From: Parvibaculum sp040216885
GTDB lineage: Bacteria; Pseudomonadota; Alphaproteobacteria; Parvibaculales; Parvibaculaceae
DNA length: 64,000 nt
Reading direction: 5' to 3'
Assembly (NCBI GenBank): GCA_040216885.1
Contig: JAVJOG010000018.1
Location: 16,126-80,125, forward strand
The number at the start of each line of letters is the position of its first letter. Position 1 is the stretch's first letter. The notes beneath the pieces were generated by a model, which was not told where the DNA came from, made no database searches, and saw nothing but the letters and a program-made list of their open reading frames with translations. Positions 16,378 to 24,216 of this stretch are shown here, piece by piece. The translations under genes and the position numbers were made by a program.

Positions 16378-18228
16378 TTACCTGCCGATGCTCATGAGCA
16401 CGTCGAAGAGTTGCTTGACGGTGGTGATGACGCGCGCGTTCGCCGAATAGGCATTCTGCAGCAACAGAAGGTTCGACATCTCGTCGTCGATATTGACGCC
16501 GGTCTGCGCGTCGAAGCGATCCTGCAACGACGCCGACACGACCTGTTGCGCTTCCGCGTCGCGCTGCGCATTGGCGGCCTGTGACGACTGGAACGAAACG
16601 AGGCGCCGCGCAAAGCTGTCGATGGTGCCGTTGAAGGGCGAGGCGGTGCCGCCAAGGCCCGATTGCGGCGCGAAATAGCGGCTCCGCCCGGTCAGCCGGT
16701 CGATAAGGTCGTGCGCCCGCGCCGCGTCGCCCAGCGGCACGTCCGCGTCGTAGGCGACCAGCAGCGTATCGTCGGCGATGACAGCCGGGTTGACCTGGAT
16801 GCGGCTCGCAAAGCCGGTCTTCTGCGGCGGATTGTCGAGGCTGTTCGAAAAAATTTTGCCGTTCGGCCCGTCGACGAAAAGCGCCATGCCCGTCGTGCCG
16901 TCGGCAAGGTCCGCCGGCGTCACAAGCGCCGACAGCCCGTTGATGTCGCTGGTCGCGCCGGCGCCATCATCGAGGAAGCGGATCGTCTCGCCGCCGGGGT
17001 TCGACACCACGACTTCCGGCGGCAGCGCTGCCTGCAACGCCGTCACAATGTCGGCCATCGGCTGGTTGAAATTGACGCCGACGACCGTGTCGTTGGGGTT
17101 GGCGGTCGCCGCATTGGTCAGCGGCAGCGTCGCCGGATCCTCGACGCGAACGATCGTCACCGTGGCCGGAACGCCATTGACCGTGTAGCTCAACGTCATC
17201 GAATTGCCGGGCAGCAGCGCCGCCGTGTCGATCTCGAAGCCTTCCGCGGCGCCGTCCACGGCCGCCTCGCCCGGCACGGTCTCTTCCGACAGCGCCAGCG
17301 CGAGCTGCGCGGCCAGTTCGTCGAGCTGCGCCTGCGCCTGCGTCAGCACCGTGTCGCGCATCTCGACATAGCCGGCAATCGCGCCGGAGCGGATGGCGCC
17401 CGCCGCCAGCAGGTCGACGCTCGTCGTCCCCGCGCTCAGCGTGATCGTACCGGCGCCGCCGTTCGCCAGCGACGAGGTGGCGTCGATCTGCGTCTGCTCG
17501 TTGAAGCTCAGTTCGACCGGCGTCCGGTCGAGCAGCAACTGCCCGCCCGAGGTGAAAATCGTCACCGTGCCGTCGTCGCGATTGTTGACCTTCACGTCCA
17601 TCAGCCGCGACAATTCGTCGATGGCCATGTCGCGCTTGTCTTGCAGGTCGCCCACCGGCTGGTTCGACGCCTGGCGCTGCGAAATCTGGTTGTTGACCTC
17701 GGCAATCGTCTTCAGCAGCCCGTTGGCCGCCTCGACTGCATGGGCGATGTTGCGCTCGGCCTCGAGCCGCATATCCTGCACGGTCTGCGACATCGTGTTG
17801 AGCTGCGCCGCGAAGTTTCCGGCCTGGTTGAGCAGCGCCTGCCGCGCCGCCGGCTGTTCCGGATTGCCGGCCAGTTCCTGCAGCGCCGTCGCCAGCGCGC
17901 TGATCGAACCGGCGATGGAGGCGTTGGAGTCCGGGGTGCCGAACAGCGCATCGACGCGGCCCAGCATCGACGATTTGACGTTGAGGCTCGCCGCGCCGGC
18001 CGAGGCCACGCGCAACTGCTGTTGCAGGAATTCATCGATCTGCCGCTGCGCCGCTTCGCGCCGCACGCCGATGCCCTCGGCGCCCGCCAGCGCGTTGACC
18101 TGGTTCGGCACCTTGCGCGTATAGCCGGGCGTCCCGACATTGGCGATGTTGCGCGCGGTAACGTCGATGCCCGACTGGGCAACGTTCAATCCGCTCAATG
18201 CGGCGCCGAGTGCGGTGGAAAGGCTCAT
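16378..18228 (-). CDS. flgK: Hook-associated protein FlgK
   Basis: A 616-residue hook-associated protein 1. The start MSLSTALGAALSGLNVAQSGIDVTARNIANVGTPGYTRK is the typical FlgK rod-motif region; near residue 175 NQISQRQASNQPVGDLQDKRD is a further FlgK signature, and the end has SNLLLLQNAYSANARVITTVKQLFDVLMSIGR. It precedes flgL by 5 bp. A 10-bp hairpin without a U-run (18267-18291) lies between flgE and flgK, more like a processing or stability structure than a terminator. Confidence 0.95.
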   Translation of the reverse strand: MSLSTALGAALSGLNVAQSGIDVTARNIANVGTPGYTRKVPNQVNALAGAEGIGVRREAAQRQIDEFLQQQLRVASAGAASLNVKSSMLGRVDALFGTPDSNASIAGSISALATALQELAGNPEQPAARQALLNQAGNFAAQLNTMSQTVQDMRLEAERNIAHAVEAANGLLKTIAEVNNQISQRQASNQPVGDLQDKRDMAIDELSRLMDVKVNNRDDGTVTIFTSGGQLLLDRTPVELSFNEQTQIDATSSLANGGAGTITLSAGTTSVDLLAAGAIRSGAIAGYVEMRDTVLTQAQAQLDELAAQLALALSEETVPGEAAVDGAAEGFEIDTAALLPGNSMTLSYTVNGVPATVTIVRVEDPATLPLTNAATANPNDTVVGVNFNQPMADIVTALQAALPPEVVVSNPGGETIRFLDDGAGATSDINGLSALVTPADLADGTTGMALFVDGPNGKIFSNSLDNPPQKTGFASRIQVNPAVIADDTLLVAYDADVPLGDAARAHDLIDRLTGRSRYFAPQSGLGGTASPFNGTIDSFARRLVSFQSSQAANAQRDAEAQQVVSASLQDRFDAQTGVNIDDEMSNLLLLQNAYSANARVITTVKQLFDVLMSIGR

Positions 18229-18305
18229 CTGGCAACCTGAAAACGAGAGAACGGAACTTTAGCGCCGGGCGCTTCCGCGAGGGAAACGCCCGCCGCCTGA
18301 ATCTG

Positions 18306-19670
18306 TTAGCGCTTCATGTTCAGCGTTTCGCGGATCAGCTCATCGGCCGTCGTCACGATGCGCGTACCGGCCGTATAGGCCTGCTGCGTGACGATCAGCT
18401 TCGAAAACTCGTCCGCGATGTCGACATTCGAGGCTTCGCGCGCCGAAGCGATGATGTCGCCGCCGGCGCCGAGAATGGCCTCGCCCGATTCCTGCGTCGC
18501 CGCGAAGGCCGTGCCGTCGAGCTTCTTCAGCTTGTCGGGCGCGTTGAACTTGACCAGCGACACTTCGGCGATATCGACCGCCTTGCCGTTGGAATAGGTG
18601 CCGACAATGCGCCCGTTCTCGGACACCGCGATGCTGACAAGCTCGCCCGACGGATAACCGTTCTGGTCGATCGTGTTGACCGCCACGGTGCCACCCGTGC
18701 TCTGGAACTGCGTGATGTTCGAGGCGCCGTGATTGACCGTCACATCGCCGAGATTGATGCCGTTGACGGTGAGAGCGGTGATCGTCGTCGAATCGACCGC
18801 CGGATTGAGCCGGCCCTGCGCGTCGAAAGCGTAGGACTGGCCGATATTCAGCCATTTGTCGGCGGCACCCGTCGCGGCGTCGTCGGTCTTGTAGAACAGG
18901 TTCCACGCATCGCCACCGCCGGCGGCATTGTCGACCTTTGCCCAGCGCAGCTGGACGTTGACCGGCGCGCCGAGCGCGTCGTAGCCGGTGATCGCGCCGC
19001 CCGAGAGCGAGTTGTCGAGGAAAACGTCCTCGCCGCTGGCCGGAATCGCGCTCAGGTCGGCGAGCGGCGGCGTGAAGCGGCCGATGGTCAGCAATTCGCT
19101 GTCGGCAATGTCCGGATCGGCGTTCACCGTCTTCGGCCAGGCCGGCAGGTTCGCCGTATAGCTGATCGACGAAGTCGTGCGCGCCGCCAGGAAATCGCGG
19201 TCGATCTGGATGCGGCCGGGCGTGTCGCCGACCGGGTTCCCGGTCATGGGATCGATGGCCAGTCCCTGCAGCGCGTAGCCGGCGCCGTTCACGAGATAAC
19301 CATGCTTGTCCATCGCGAAGTCGCCGCGCCGCGTGTAGTAGTTGACGTTGTCGAAGACCGGCTGGTTGTCGACGGTCGCAATCGTCGACGAGACGATGAA
19401 GAAGCCCTCGCCATTGATCGCCATATGCGTCGGCACTTCCGAGGCGTCGATCGATCCCTGCACCGAATTGGTGAAGGACGGCGCCGCCAGAACCGCGCCC
19501 GGCAGGTGGTTGCGGCTGGTCGAAGCGGTCACGATGTCCTGAAAGCTCGTATCGGTGCGCTTGAAGCCGACCGTCTGCGAATTGGCGATATTGTCCGAGA
19601 TGTGACCAAGCGCGCTCGATTGGGCGCGAATGCCGGTAAGGGCGGTGGTCATCGATCCAAAGAAACTCAT
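18306..19670 (-). CDS. flgE: Flagellar hook protein FlgE
   Basis: A 454-residue hook subunit. It starts MSFFGSMTTALTGIRAQSSALGHISDNIANSQTVGFKRT, the FlgE signature, contains the FAMDKHGYLVNGAGYALQG segment near residue 120, and ends with DEFSKLIVTQQAYTAGTRIVTTADELIRETLNMKR. The upstream in-frame ATG would put the start within the promoter, so 19670 is preferred. Transcribed leftward from its own sigma-54 promoter. Confidence 0.95.
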   Translation of the reverse strand: MSFFGSMTTALTGIRAQSSALGHISDNIANSQTVGFKRTDTSFQDIVTASTSRNHLPGAVLAAPSFTNSVQGSIDASEVPTHMAINGEGFFIVSSTIATVDNQPVFDNVNYYTRRGDFAMDKHGYLVNGAGYALQGLAIDPMTGNPVGDTPGRIQIDRDFLAARTTSSISYTANLPAWPKTVNADPDIADSELLTIGRFTPPLADLSAIPASGEDVFLDNSLSGGAITGYDALGAPVNVQLRWAKVDNAAGGGDAWNLFYKTDDAATGAADKWLNIGQSYAFDAQGRLNPAVDSTTITALTVNGINLGDVTVNHGASNITQFQSTGGTVAVNTIDQNGYPSGELVSIAVSENGRIVGTYSNGKAVDIAEVSLVKFNAPDKLKKLDGTAFAATQESGEAILGAGGDIIASAREASNVDIADEFSKLIVTQQAYTAGTRIVTTADELIRETLNMKR

Positions 19671-19734
19671 GGGCTCATCTCCATGCGGTGGGTTCCAGCG
19701 GGGACTCCCGCGGAACGCGTGCTGCCAGCAAATG

Positions 19735-19750
19735 AGCAAGGAGCGGGCCA
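19735..19750 (-). promoter_or_regulatory. Sigma-54 promoter of flgE
   Basis: On the minus strand TGGCCCGCTCCTTGCT gives -24 TGGCCC and -12 TTGCT with exact GG-N10-GC spacing. It is 65 bp upstream of the flgE ATG. Confidence 0.85.
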
Positions 19751-19767
19751 TCGATTTTATATATTTA

Positions 19768-19780
19768 AATCAATGGGTTA
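19768..19780. promoter_or_regulatory. IHF-consensus site upstream of flgE
   Basis: AATCAATGGGTTA is a perfect match to WATCAA-N4-TTR, in an AT-rich patch, 17 bp upstream of the sigma-54 element. Confidence 0.65.
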
Positions 19781-19824
19781 CGATTTGTTAACCAGTCCGG
19801 CGCGCAGCAGCCCCTGCCCCCTGC

Positions 19825-19841
19825 CCGGCAGAAATTGCCGC
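19825..19841. promoter_or_regulatory. FlbD/ftr-like palindrome upstream of flgE
   Basis: CCGGCAGAAATTGCCGC contains the GGCAG-N4-TGCC core and lies 75 bp upstream of the sigma-54 element, the same distance as at flgF. Confidence 0.65.
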
Positions 19842-20029
19842 AAGGGCAGCGGCCGCGTCAGCGCCATGCCGCTCGAAATCGAATGGCGCGACTGCCGCCG
19901 GTGCACAGGCCTTTTCCTTGAACCGGCCAAGGTCACACATTAGTTTCTCAGCCGTTCAGCAATTCGGTATCCAGCGGCCTGCGCTTGGCTCAAGCGTTTG
20001 TTGCCGCGTCCCAGGGGAAAGCCATTTCG

Positions 20030-20875
20030 ATGAAATTTGAGGGAACGAAGGATTACGTCGCCACCGACGACCTGCGTGTGGCGGTCAACGCGGCAATCAC
20101 GCTGCAGCGTCCGCTGCTGGTCAAGGGCGAGCCCGGCACCGGCAAGACGGTGCTGGCCGAGGAAGTGGCGAGGGCGATCGACGCCGAACTCATCACCTGG
20201 CACATCAAGTCCACCACCAAGGCCCATCAGGGCCTTTACGAATACGACGCCGTCTCGCGCCTGCGCGACAGCCAGCTCGGCGACGAGCGCGTCAAGGACA
20301 TCCGCAACTACATTTCCAAGGGCAAGCTCTGGGAGGCCTTCGAACGCAAGAAGCGCCCGGTGCTGCTGATCGACGAAATCGACAAGGCCGACATCGAGTT
20401 TCCGAACGATCTTCTGCAGGAACTCGACCGGATGGAGTTCTACGTCTACGAGACGAACGAATCCATCAAGGCCGAACTCCGTCCCATCGTGATCATCACC
20501 TCGAACAACGAGAAGGAACTGCCGGACGCCTTCCTGCGCCGCTGCTTCTTCCACTACATCAAGTTCCCGGAAGAAGACACGATGCGCGCGATCATTGATG
20601 TCCACTTCCCCGGCCTCAAGGGCAAGCTTGTGCAGGAAGCGCTCAACATCTTCTACGAGATCCGCGAAGTGCCGGGTCTGAAGAAGAAGCCTTCGACCTC
20701 CGAACTGCTCGACTGGCTGAAGCTGCTGCTCTCGGAAGACATCTCGCCGGAAACGCTGCGCGAGAAGGACCCGACCAAGCTGATCCCGCCGCTCCACGGC
20801 GCGCTGCTGAAAAACGAGCAGGACGTCCACCTCTTCGAGCGCCTCGCCTTCCTCGCCCGGCGCGAGAGAAACTGA
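20030..20875 (+). CDS. MoxR-family AAA+ ATPase
   Basis: A 281-residue AAA+ ATPase of the MoxR type. The Walker A GEPGTGKT is at residues 33-40, Walker B VLLIDEIDKAD near 120, and sensor region IVIITSNNEKELPDAFLRRCFFHYI near 155-175. MoxR ATPases usually act with VWA-domain proteins to insert metals or remodel complexes; the likely VWA partner is encoded at 22337-23518. The ATG at 20030 follows AGGGGAAAG and is preferred to a TTG 45 bp upstream. A hairpin terminator lies 113 bp downstream. Confidence 0.93.
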   Translation: MKFEGTKDYVATDDLRVAVNAAITLQRPLLVKGEPGTGKTVLAEEVARAIDAELITWHIKSTTKAHQGLYEYDAVSRLRDSQLGDERVKDIRNYISKGKLWEAFERKKRPVLLIDEIDKADIEFPNDLLQELDRMEFYVYETNESIKAELRPIVIITSNNEKELPDAFLRRCFFHYIKFPEEDTMRAIIDVHFPGLKGKLVQEALNIFYEIREVPGLKKKPSTSELLDWLKLLLSEDISPETLREKDPTKLIPPLHGALLKNEQDVHLFERLAFLARRERN

Positions 20876-20891
20876 CTTCTTCTGTCTTCCC

Positions 20892-20939
20892 ACCCGCCCG
20901 TCCGCCTTGGTGGACAAGCCACCAAGGAATAGGGCGGGT
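20892..20939. repeat. Compound inverted repeat after moxR
   Basis: Outer arms ACCCGCCC / GGGCGGGT enclose inner perfect arms CCTTGGTGG / CCACCAAGG with a 5-nt loop. A second hairpin (AAAAATCC / GGGTTTTT, 20942-20961) follows at once. Probably an mRNA 3'-end structure or a small repeat element. Confidence 0.6.
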
Positions 20940-20987
20940 CGAAAAATCCATTCGGGTTTTTCGGGGCGGGGGAGCCACACGAACATC

Positions 20988-21017
20988 AAAGCCCGCGCCT
21001 CACACGCGCGGGCTTTT
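20988..21017 (+). terminator. Terminator downstream of moxR
   Basis: An 11-bp perfect stem (AAAGCCCGCGC / GCGCGGGCTTT) with a 7-nt loop and TTTT tail. Confidence 0.88.
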
Positions 21018-21036
21018 CTTACGCCTAAAACAAAGT

Positions 21037-21070
21037 GTCATTCCGGCGAAAGCCGGAATCCATGGACCTC
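21037..21070. repeat. Short palindromic intergenic repeat
   Basis: The core ATTCCGGC-GAAA-GCCGGAAT is a perfect 8-bp hairpin with a GAAA tetraloop, followed by CCATGGACC. This is the form of a widespread bacterial intergenic repeat. Only one copy is in the window. Confidence 0.6.
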
Positions 21071-21150
21071 GCGGCCAGGACACGCCTCAAAGCATCTGGC
21101 CCCACCGCGAAAACAGTCGCACTCTCTCATCGGACATTTGGGAGAAAGAC

Positions 21151-21370
21151 GTGACGCCCCACGATCCGAACACCCTTGCCTTCTACGACGCGGAAGCGGA
21201 GGCCTATGCCGCGCGCGGCGACAGAAGCAATGTGAGCGGATCGCTTGGCCGCCGCCTGGGTCGCGGCGAGCGCATACTGGTCCGAAGTGGAGATCGGGGA
21301 AACCGGCGGCAGCGGCTATGATGGCAAGCCGACCGAGTGGCTTTTTCTGCGGGCGGTGAGGAACGAATAA
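21151..21370 (+). pseudogene. Remnant of a SAM-dependent methyltransferase
   Basis: The GTG at 21151 opens a frame reading MTPHDPNTLAFYDAEAEAYAARG, typical of the N-terminus of small class I methyltransferases, but it lacks the SAM-binding glycine motif. A different frame ending at the TAA at 21368-21370 reads AAWVAASAYWSEVE and then GYDGKPTEWLFLRAVRNE, typical of the C-terminus of the same family. The two ends are joined out of frame with most of the gene missing, so this is a deletion remnant. It lies between moxR and its probable VWA partner. Confidence 0.65.
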
Positions 21371-21745
21371 CGTCCCGCCCCGAAAAAACTTGTCCCCACC
21401 CTGTTATGAGCCCCCATCTTATGTGTACCGCCTTCAAGAGGGATGCTCCGGAGCGTCCATTGCATGAAGGACGGGCGGCGCCTGCGCCGCCGGGGAGGTA
21501 ACGCACCCCGGCGCCCCGGGGCTCCCGATGCATGAAGGGCGCGGGCACTATGACCCGCTCGGCAAGACGGTTCCTCTTCGGACGAACCCGAAGCTGTTGG
21601 GTGGAAGAGGGCATCGGGGCAAAAACGTCGTGCGCGGAGTGTCTTCGGGCGCTCAAAAAACAAACAGAGTCGCGGTCGAAGTCACTCCGCGCCCCTCTAT
21701 CTCTCGCCAAACCCGCGCACGCCTCGCGGGGCGGTTTCCGCGCGC
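21371..21745. other. Non-coding block with hairpins and direct repeats
   Basis: 375 bp with no convincing gene. It contains a hairpin GGATGCTCC / GGAGCGTCC (one mismatched pair aside), a GC-rich stem GGCGGCGCC/GGCGCCGCC-like segment near 21475-21491, and two copies of TGCATGAAGGRCG (21461-21473 and 21529-21541) 68 bp apart. The reverse strand has an open frame over it, but its Arg/Ser/Pro-rich product looks like translated structure rather than protein. It may be a structured RNA or a dispersed repeat; unresolved. Confidence 0.45.
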
Positions 21746-22258
21746 CTAATCTTCCACTTCGGGCACGATCAGCGGCTCATCGCCCAGAAAATCCGCCAGA
21801 TCCGCTGCCCGCTCCATCGTCGTTTCCGTCATGCAGGCCGCATACATTTGCAGATACATCGTCCCCATCGGCAGCAGGAAACGCTGGCAGCGCGCCTCGC
21901 GGTAGCGTTCCCAGGCGATGCCGCTGACCTCCACATAGTCGGTCAGCCGCTGGTCGTCGATCGCGAAAACGGCTTGTTCCCGCGCTTTTGCGACGCCCTC
22001 CCAATAGCCGAGCGCCGCCCCCTGGCACTGGTTCATCGCATGGGTCGTCCAGTCGCCGGCCTCCGCGCAACCCGTGAAATAGACGTCGCTGCACTGCTTC
22101 GGCGCATCGCCCCCCTCTTCCTCGCCCGACGCGGCGACGAGGCAGGCCTCGATTCGGGCTTCGGCCTCACCCTCGGCGAGATAAGGATTGTCCGTCGCCG
22201 CAGCGGACGCGCTAACCCCAAGCAAAAAAAGGAAAATTACTGGCAACACGCGGTCCAT
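21746..22258 (-). CDS. Secreted LprI/DUF1311-like protein
   Basis: A 170-residue exported protein. The ATG at 22258 starts a signal peptide (VLPVIFLFLLGVSASAAA, residues 4-21). The mature protein has several cysteines, including CLVAASGEE, QCSDVYFTGC and NQCQGAALGYWEG, with spacing like the LprI-type lysozyme-inhibitor/DUF1311 family. That family can inhibit lysozyme, but the function here is not established. The gene is transcribed opposite to moxR and the VWA gene that flank it. Confidence 0.65.
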   Translation of the reverse strand: MDRVLPVIFLFLLGVSASAAATDNPYLAEGEAEARIEACLVAASGEEEGGDAPKQCSDVYFTGCAEAGDWTTHAMNQCQGAALGYWEGVAKAREQAVFAIDDQRLTDYVEVSGIAWERYREARCQRFLLPMGTMYLQMYAACMTETTMERAADLADFLGDEPLIVPEVED

Positions 22259-22336
22259 AAATGAACACTCCCGCCCCTTCATTCCGGGCACCATAAGCCC
22301 TAGACTGCACCCAAACGCCATTCAATCCTTTCGGGA

Positions 22337-23518
22337 ATGCCCATGTTCGTCCACTTCTTCCATGAACTCAAAAAAGCCAATGTGCCGGTCAGCCTGCGCG
22401 AATACCTGACCCTGCTCGAGGCGATCGACGCCGATGTCATCGAACGTCGCGTCGAGGACTTTTATTATCTCTCCCGCGCCGCGCTGGTGAAGGACGAACG
22501 CAATCTCGACAAGTTCGATGTCGTTTTCGGTCATGTTTTCAAGGGCCTGGAGCTGGTCGGCGACGGCGAGATCGCCAACATCCCGGAGGAATGGCTGAAG
22601 GCGCTGACCGAAAAATTCCTGACCGACGAAGAAAAGGCGCAGATCGAAGCGCTGGGCGGCTGGGAAAAGATCATGGAGGAGCTGCAGAAGCGCCTAGAGG
22701 AACAGAAGAAGCGCCATGAGGGCGGCAACAAATGGATCGGCACCGGCGGCACCTCGCCCTTCGGCGCCAATGGCTACAATCCCGAAGGCGTGCGCATCGG
22801 CCAGAAGGAAGTCGGCCACGGCAAGGCGGTCAAGGTCTGGGACAAGCGCGAATACAAGAACCTGGACGACCAGGTCGAACTCGGCACCCGCAACATCAAG
22901 GTGGCGCTGCGCCGCCTGCGCCGCTTCGCCCGCGAAGGCGCGCCGACGGAACTCGACCTCGACGGCACCATCAAGGCGACCGCGCATCAGGGCTATCTCG
23001 ACTTGATCATGCGCCCCGAGCGCCGCAACAAGATCAACGTGCTGATCTTTTTCGACATCGGCGGCTCGATGGACAGCCACATCAAGCTTTGCGAAGAGCT
23101 GTTTTCGGCGGCGCGCACCGAATTCAAGAATCTCGAATATTTCTACTTCCACAACTGCCTTTATGAAGGCGTATGGAAGGACAACCGCCGCCGCCATGCC
23201 GAAAAAATGTCGACTTGGGACGTGCTCCACAAATATCCGTCCGACTACAAAGTGATTTTTGTCGGCGACGCCACCATGTCGCCTTACGAAATCACCTATG
23301 CCGGCGGTTCGGTCGAGCACTGGAACGAGGAGCCGGGCGGCATCTGGCTTGAACGCGTCAACCAGATCTATGAAAGCGCCATCTGGATCAATCCGATCCC
23401 CGAGCGCCACTGGGAATACACGCCCTCGCTGCAGATCATCAAGCAGATCATGGGCGAACGCATGTTCCCGCTGACGCTGGAAGGTCTCGACCACGCGATG
23501 CGCGAGTTGAGCCGCTAG
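22337..23518 (+). CDS. VWA-domain protein, CoxE-like MoxR partner
   Basis: A 393-residue cytoplasmic protein. It starts MFVHFFHELKKANVPVSLREYL (after an optional two-codon extension), followed by a Lys/Glu-rich helical region near 115-130 and a Gly-rich linker. The C-terminal VWA-like domain has the degenerate MIDAS FFDIGGSMDSH (Asp-x-Gly-x-Ser becomes DIGGS) and FVGDATMSPYEI. CoxE-type proteins work with MoxR ATPases such as that encoded at 20030. The TAG stop is shared within CTAG with the converging ABC gene. Confidence 0.9.
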   Translation: MPMFVHFFHELKKANVPVSLREYLTLLEAIDADVIERRVEDFYYLSRAALVKDERNLDKFDVVFGHVFKGLELVGDGEIANIPEEWLKALTEKFLTDEEKAQIEALGGWEKIMEELQKRLEEQKKRHEGGNKWIGTGGTSPFGANGYNPEGVRIGQKEVGHGKAVKVWDKREYKNLDDQVELGTRNIKVALRRLRRFAREGAPTELDLDGTIKATAHQGYLDLIMRPERRNKINVLIFFDIGGSMDSHIKLCEELFSAARTEFKNLEYFYFHNCLYEGVWKDNRRRHAEKMSTWDVLHKYPSDYKVIFVGDATMSPYEITYAGGSVEHWNEEPGGIWLERVNQIYESAIWINPIPERHWEYTPSLQIIKQIMGERMFPLTLEGLDHAMRELSR

Positions 23519-24216
23519 CGCCGCGTATCGCTGTCGATTCGTCCGTCGACCAGATGCACATTGCGGGGCGCGGAATCTGCGAAGTCCTTGTCATGCGTCA
23601 CCGCGACGACGGTGCGGCCCTGCTTTGCGGCAAGATCGGAAAAAATGCGCTGCACGATTTCACTGTTGCGCATGTCGAGATTTCCGGTCGGCTCGTCGGC
23701 GAGAATCACCGCCGGATCGTTCGCAAGCGCCCGCGCAACGGCCACACGCTGACGCTGCCCGCCCGACAGTTGATCAGGACGCTTCTTCGCCTGATCGTCG
23801 ATCTCGAAATCCTTGAGCAGCGCCATGCCGCGCGCGTGAATTTCATCGTCGTCGAGTTTGCCAAGCCGCTGCATCGGCAGCGTCACGTTCTGCAGCACCG
23901 TGAATTCGGGCAGCAGGAAGTGAAACTGGAAAACGAACCCGAGCTTTGCGAGCCGCACATCGGCCAGCCGGTCGAGCGAGTAGCCCGACGTGTCGATGCC
24001 GTCGATCAGCACGCGGCCTTCGGTCGGCAGGTCGAGCAGCCCGAGCAGATAGAGCAGCGACGACTTGCCCGACCCGGACGGCCCGGTGACGCTGACGAAT
24101 TCGCCGCGCCGGACGACAAGGTCGATGTCGCGCACCAGCGTCACAGGCACCGCCTCCTGCAGGATACGCGTCACGCCCTTGAGTTCGATGACCGGCGCCT
24201 CGCCGCCCGCGCTCAT
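23515..24216 (-). CDS. ABC transporter ATP-binding protein (LolD/MacB type)
   Basis: A 233-residue ATPase. Walker A GPSGSGKSS (about residues 45-53), Q-loop FQFHFLLPEFT, signature LSGGQRQRVAVARAL, Walker B VILADEPTGNLD and the H-loop VTHD are all intact. It forms the third gene of a leftward set with a permease (4-bp overlap) and an HlyD-type adaptor. The same ATPase class powers LolCDE and MacAB/DevBCA. Because an adaptor is present, an efflux system is more likely than lipoprotein sorting. Confidence 0.93.
   Translation of the reverse strand: MSAGGEAPVIELKGVTRILQEAVPVTLVRDIDLVVRRGEFVSVTGPSGSGKSSLLYLLGLLDLPTEGRVLIDGIDTSGYSLDRLADVRLAKLGFVFQFHFLLPEFTVLQNVTLPMQRLGKLDDDEIHARGMALLKDFEIDDQAKKRPDQLSGGQRQRVAVARALANDPAVILADEPTGNLDMRNSEIVQRIFSDLAAKQGRTVVAVTHDKDFADSAPRNVHLVDGRIDSDTRR

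Noticed and set aside
16663..18240. Long plus-strand open frame of 525 codons.
   Set aside because: Antisense to flgK, whose sequence is unmistakable; composition is typical of a shadow frame.
18267..18291. Hairpin between flgE and flgK as a terminator.
   Set aside because: No U-run on the transcript side; kept only as a possible processing structure.
21316..21663. Minus-strand frame of 115 codons over the structured block.
   Set aside because: Low-complexity Arg/Pro/Ser product, no ribosome site, and it follows the hairpins and repeats of the DNA itself.
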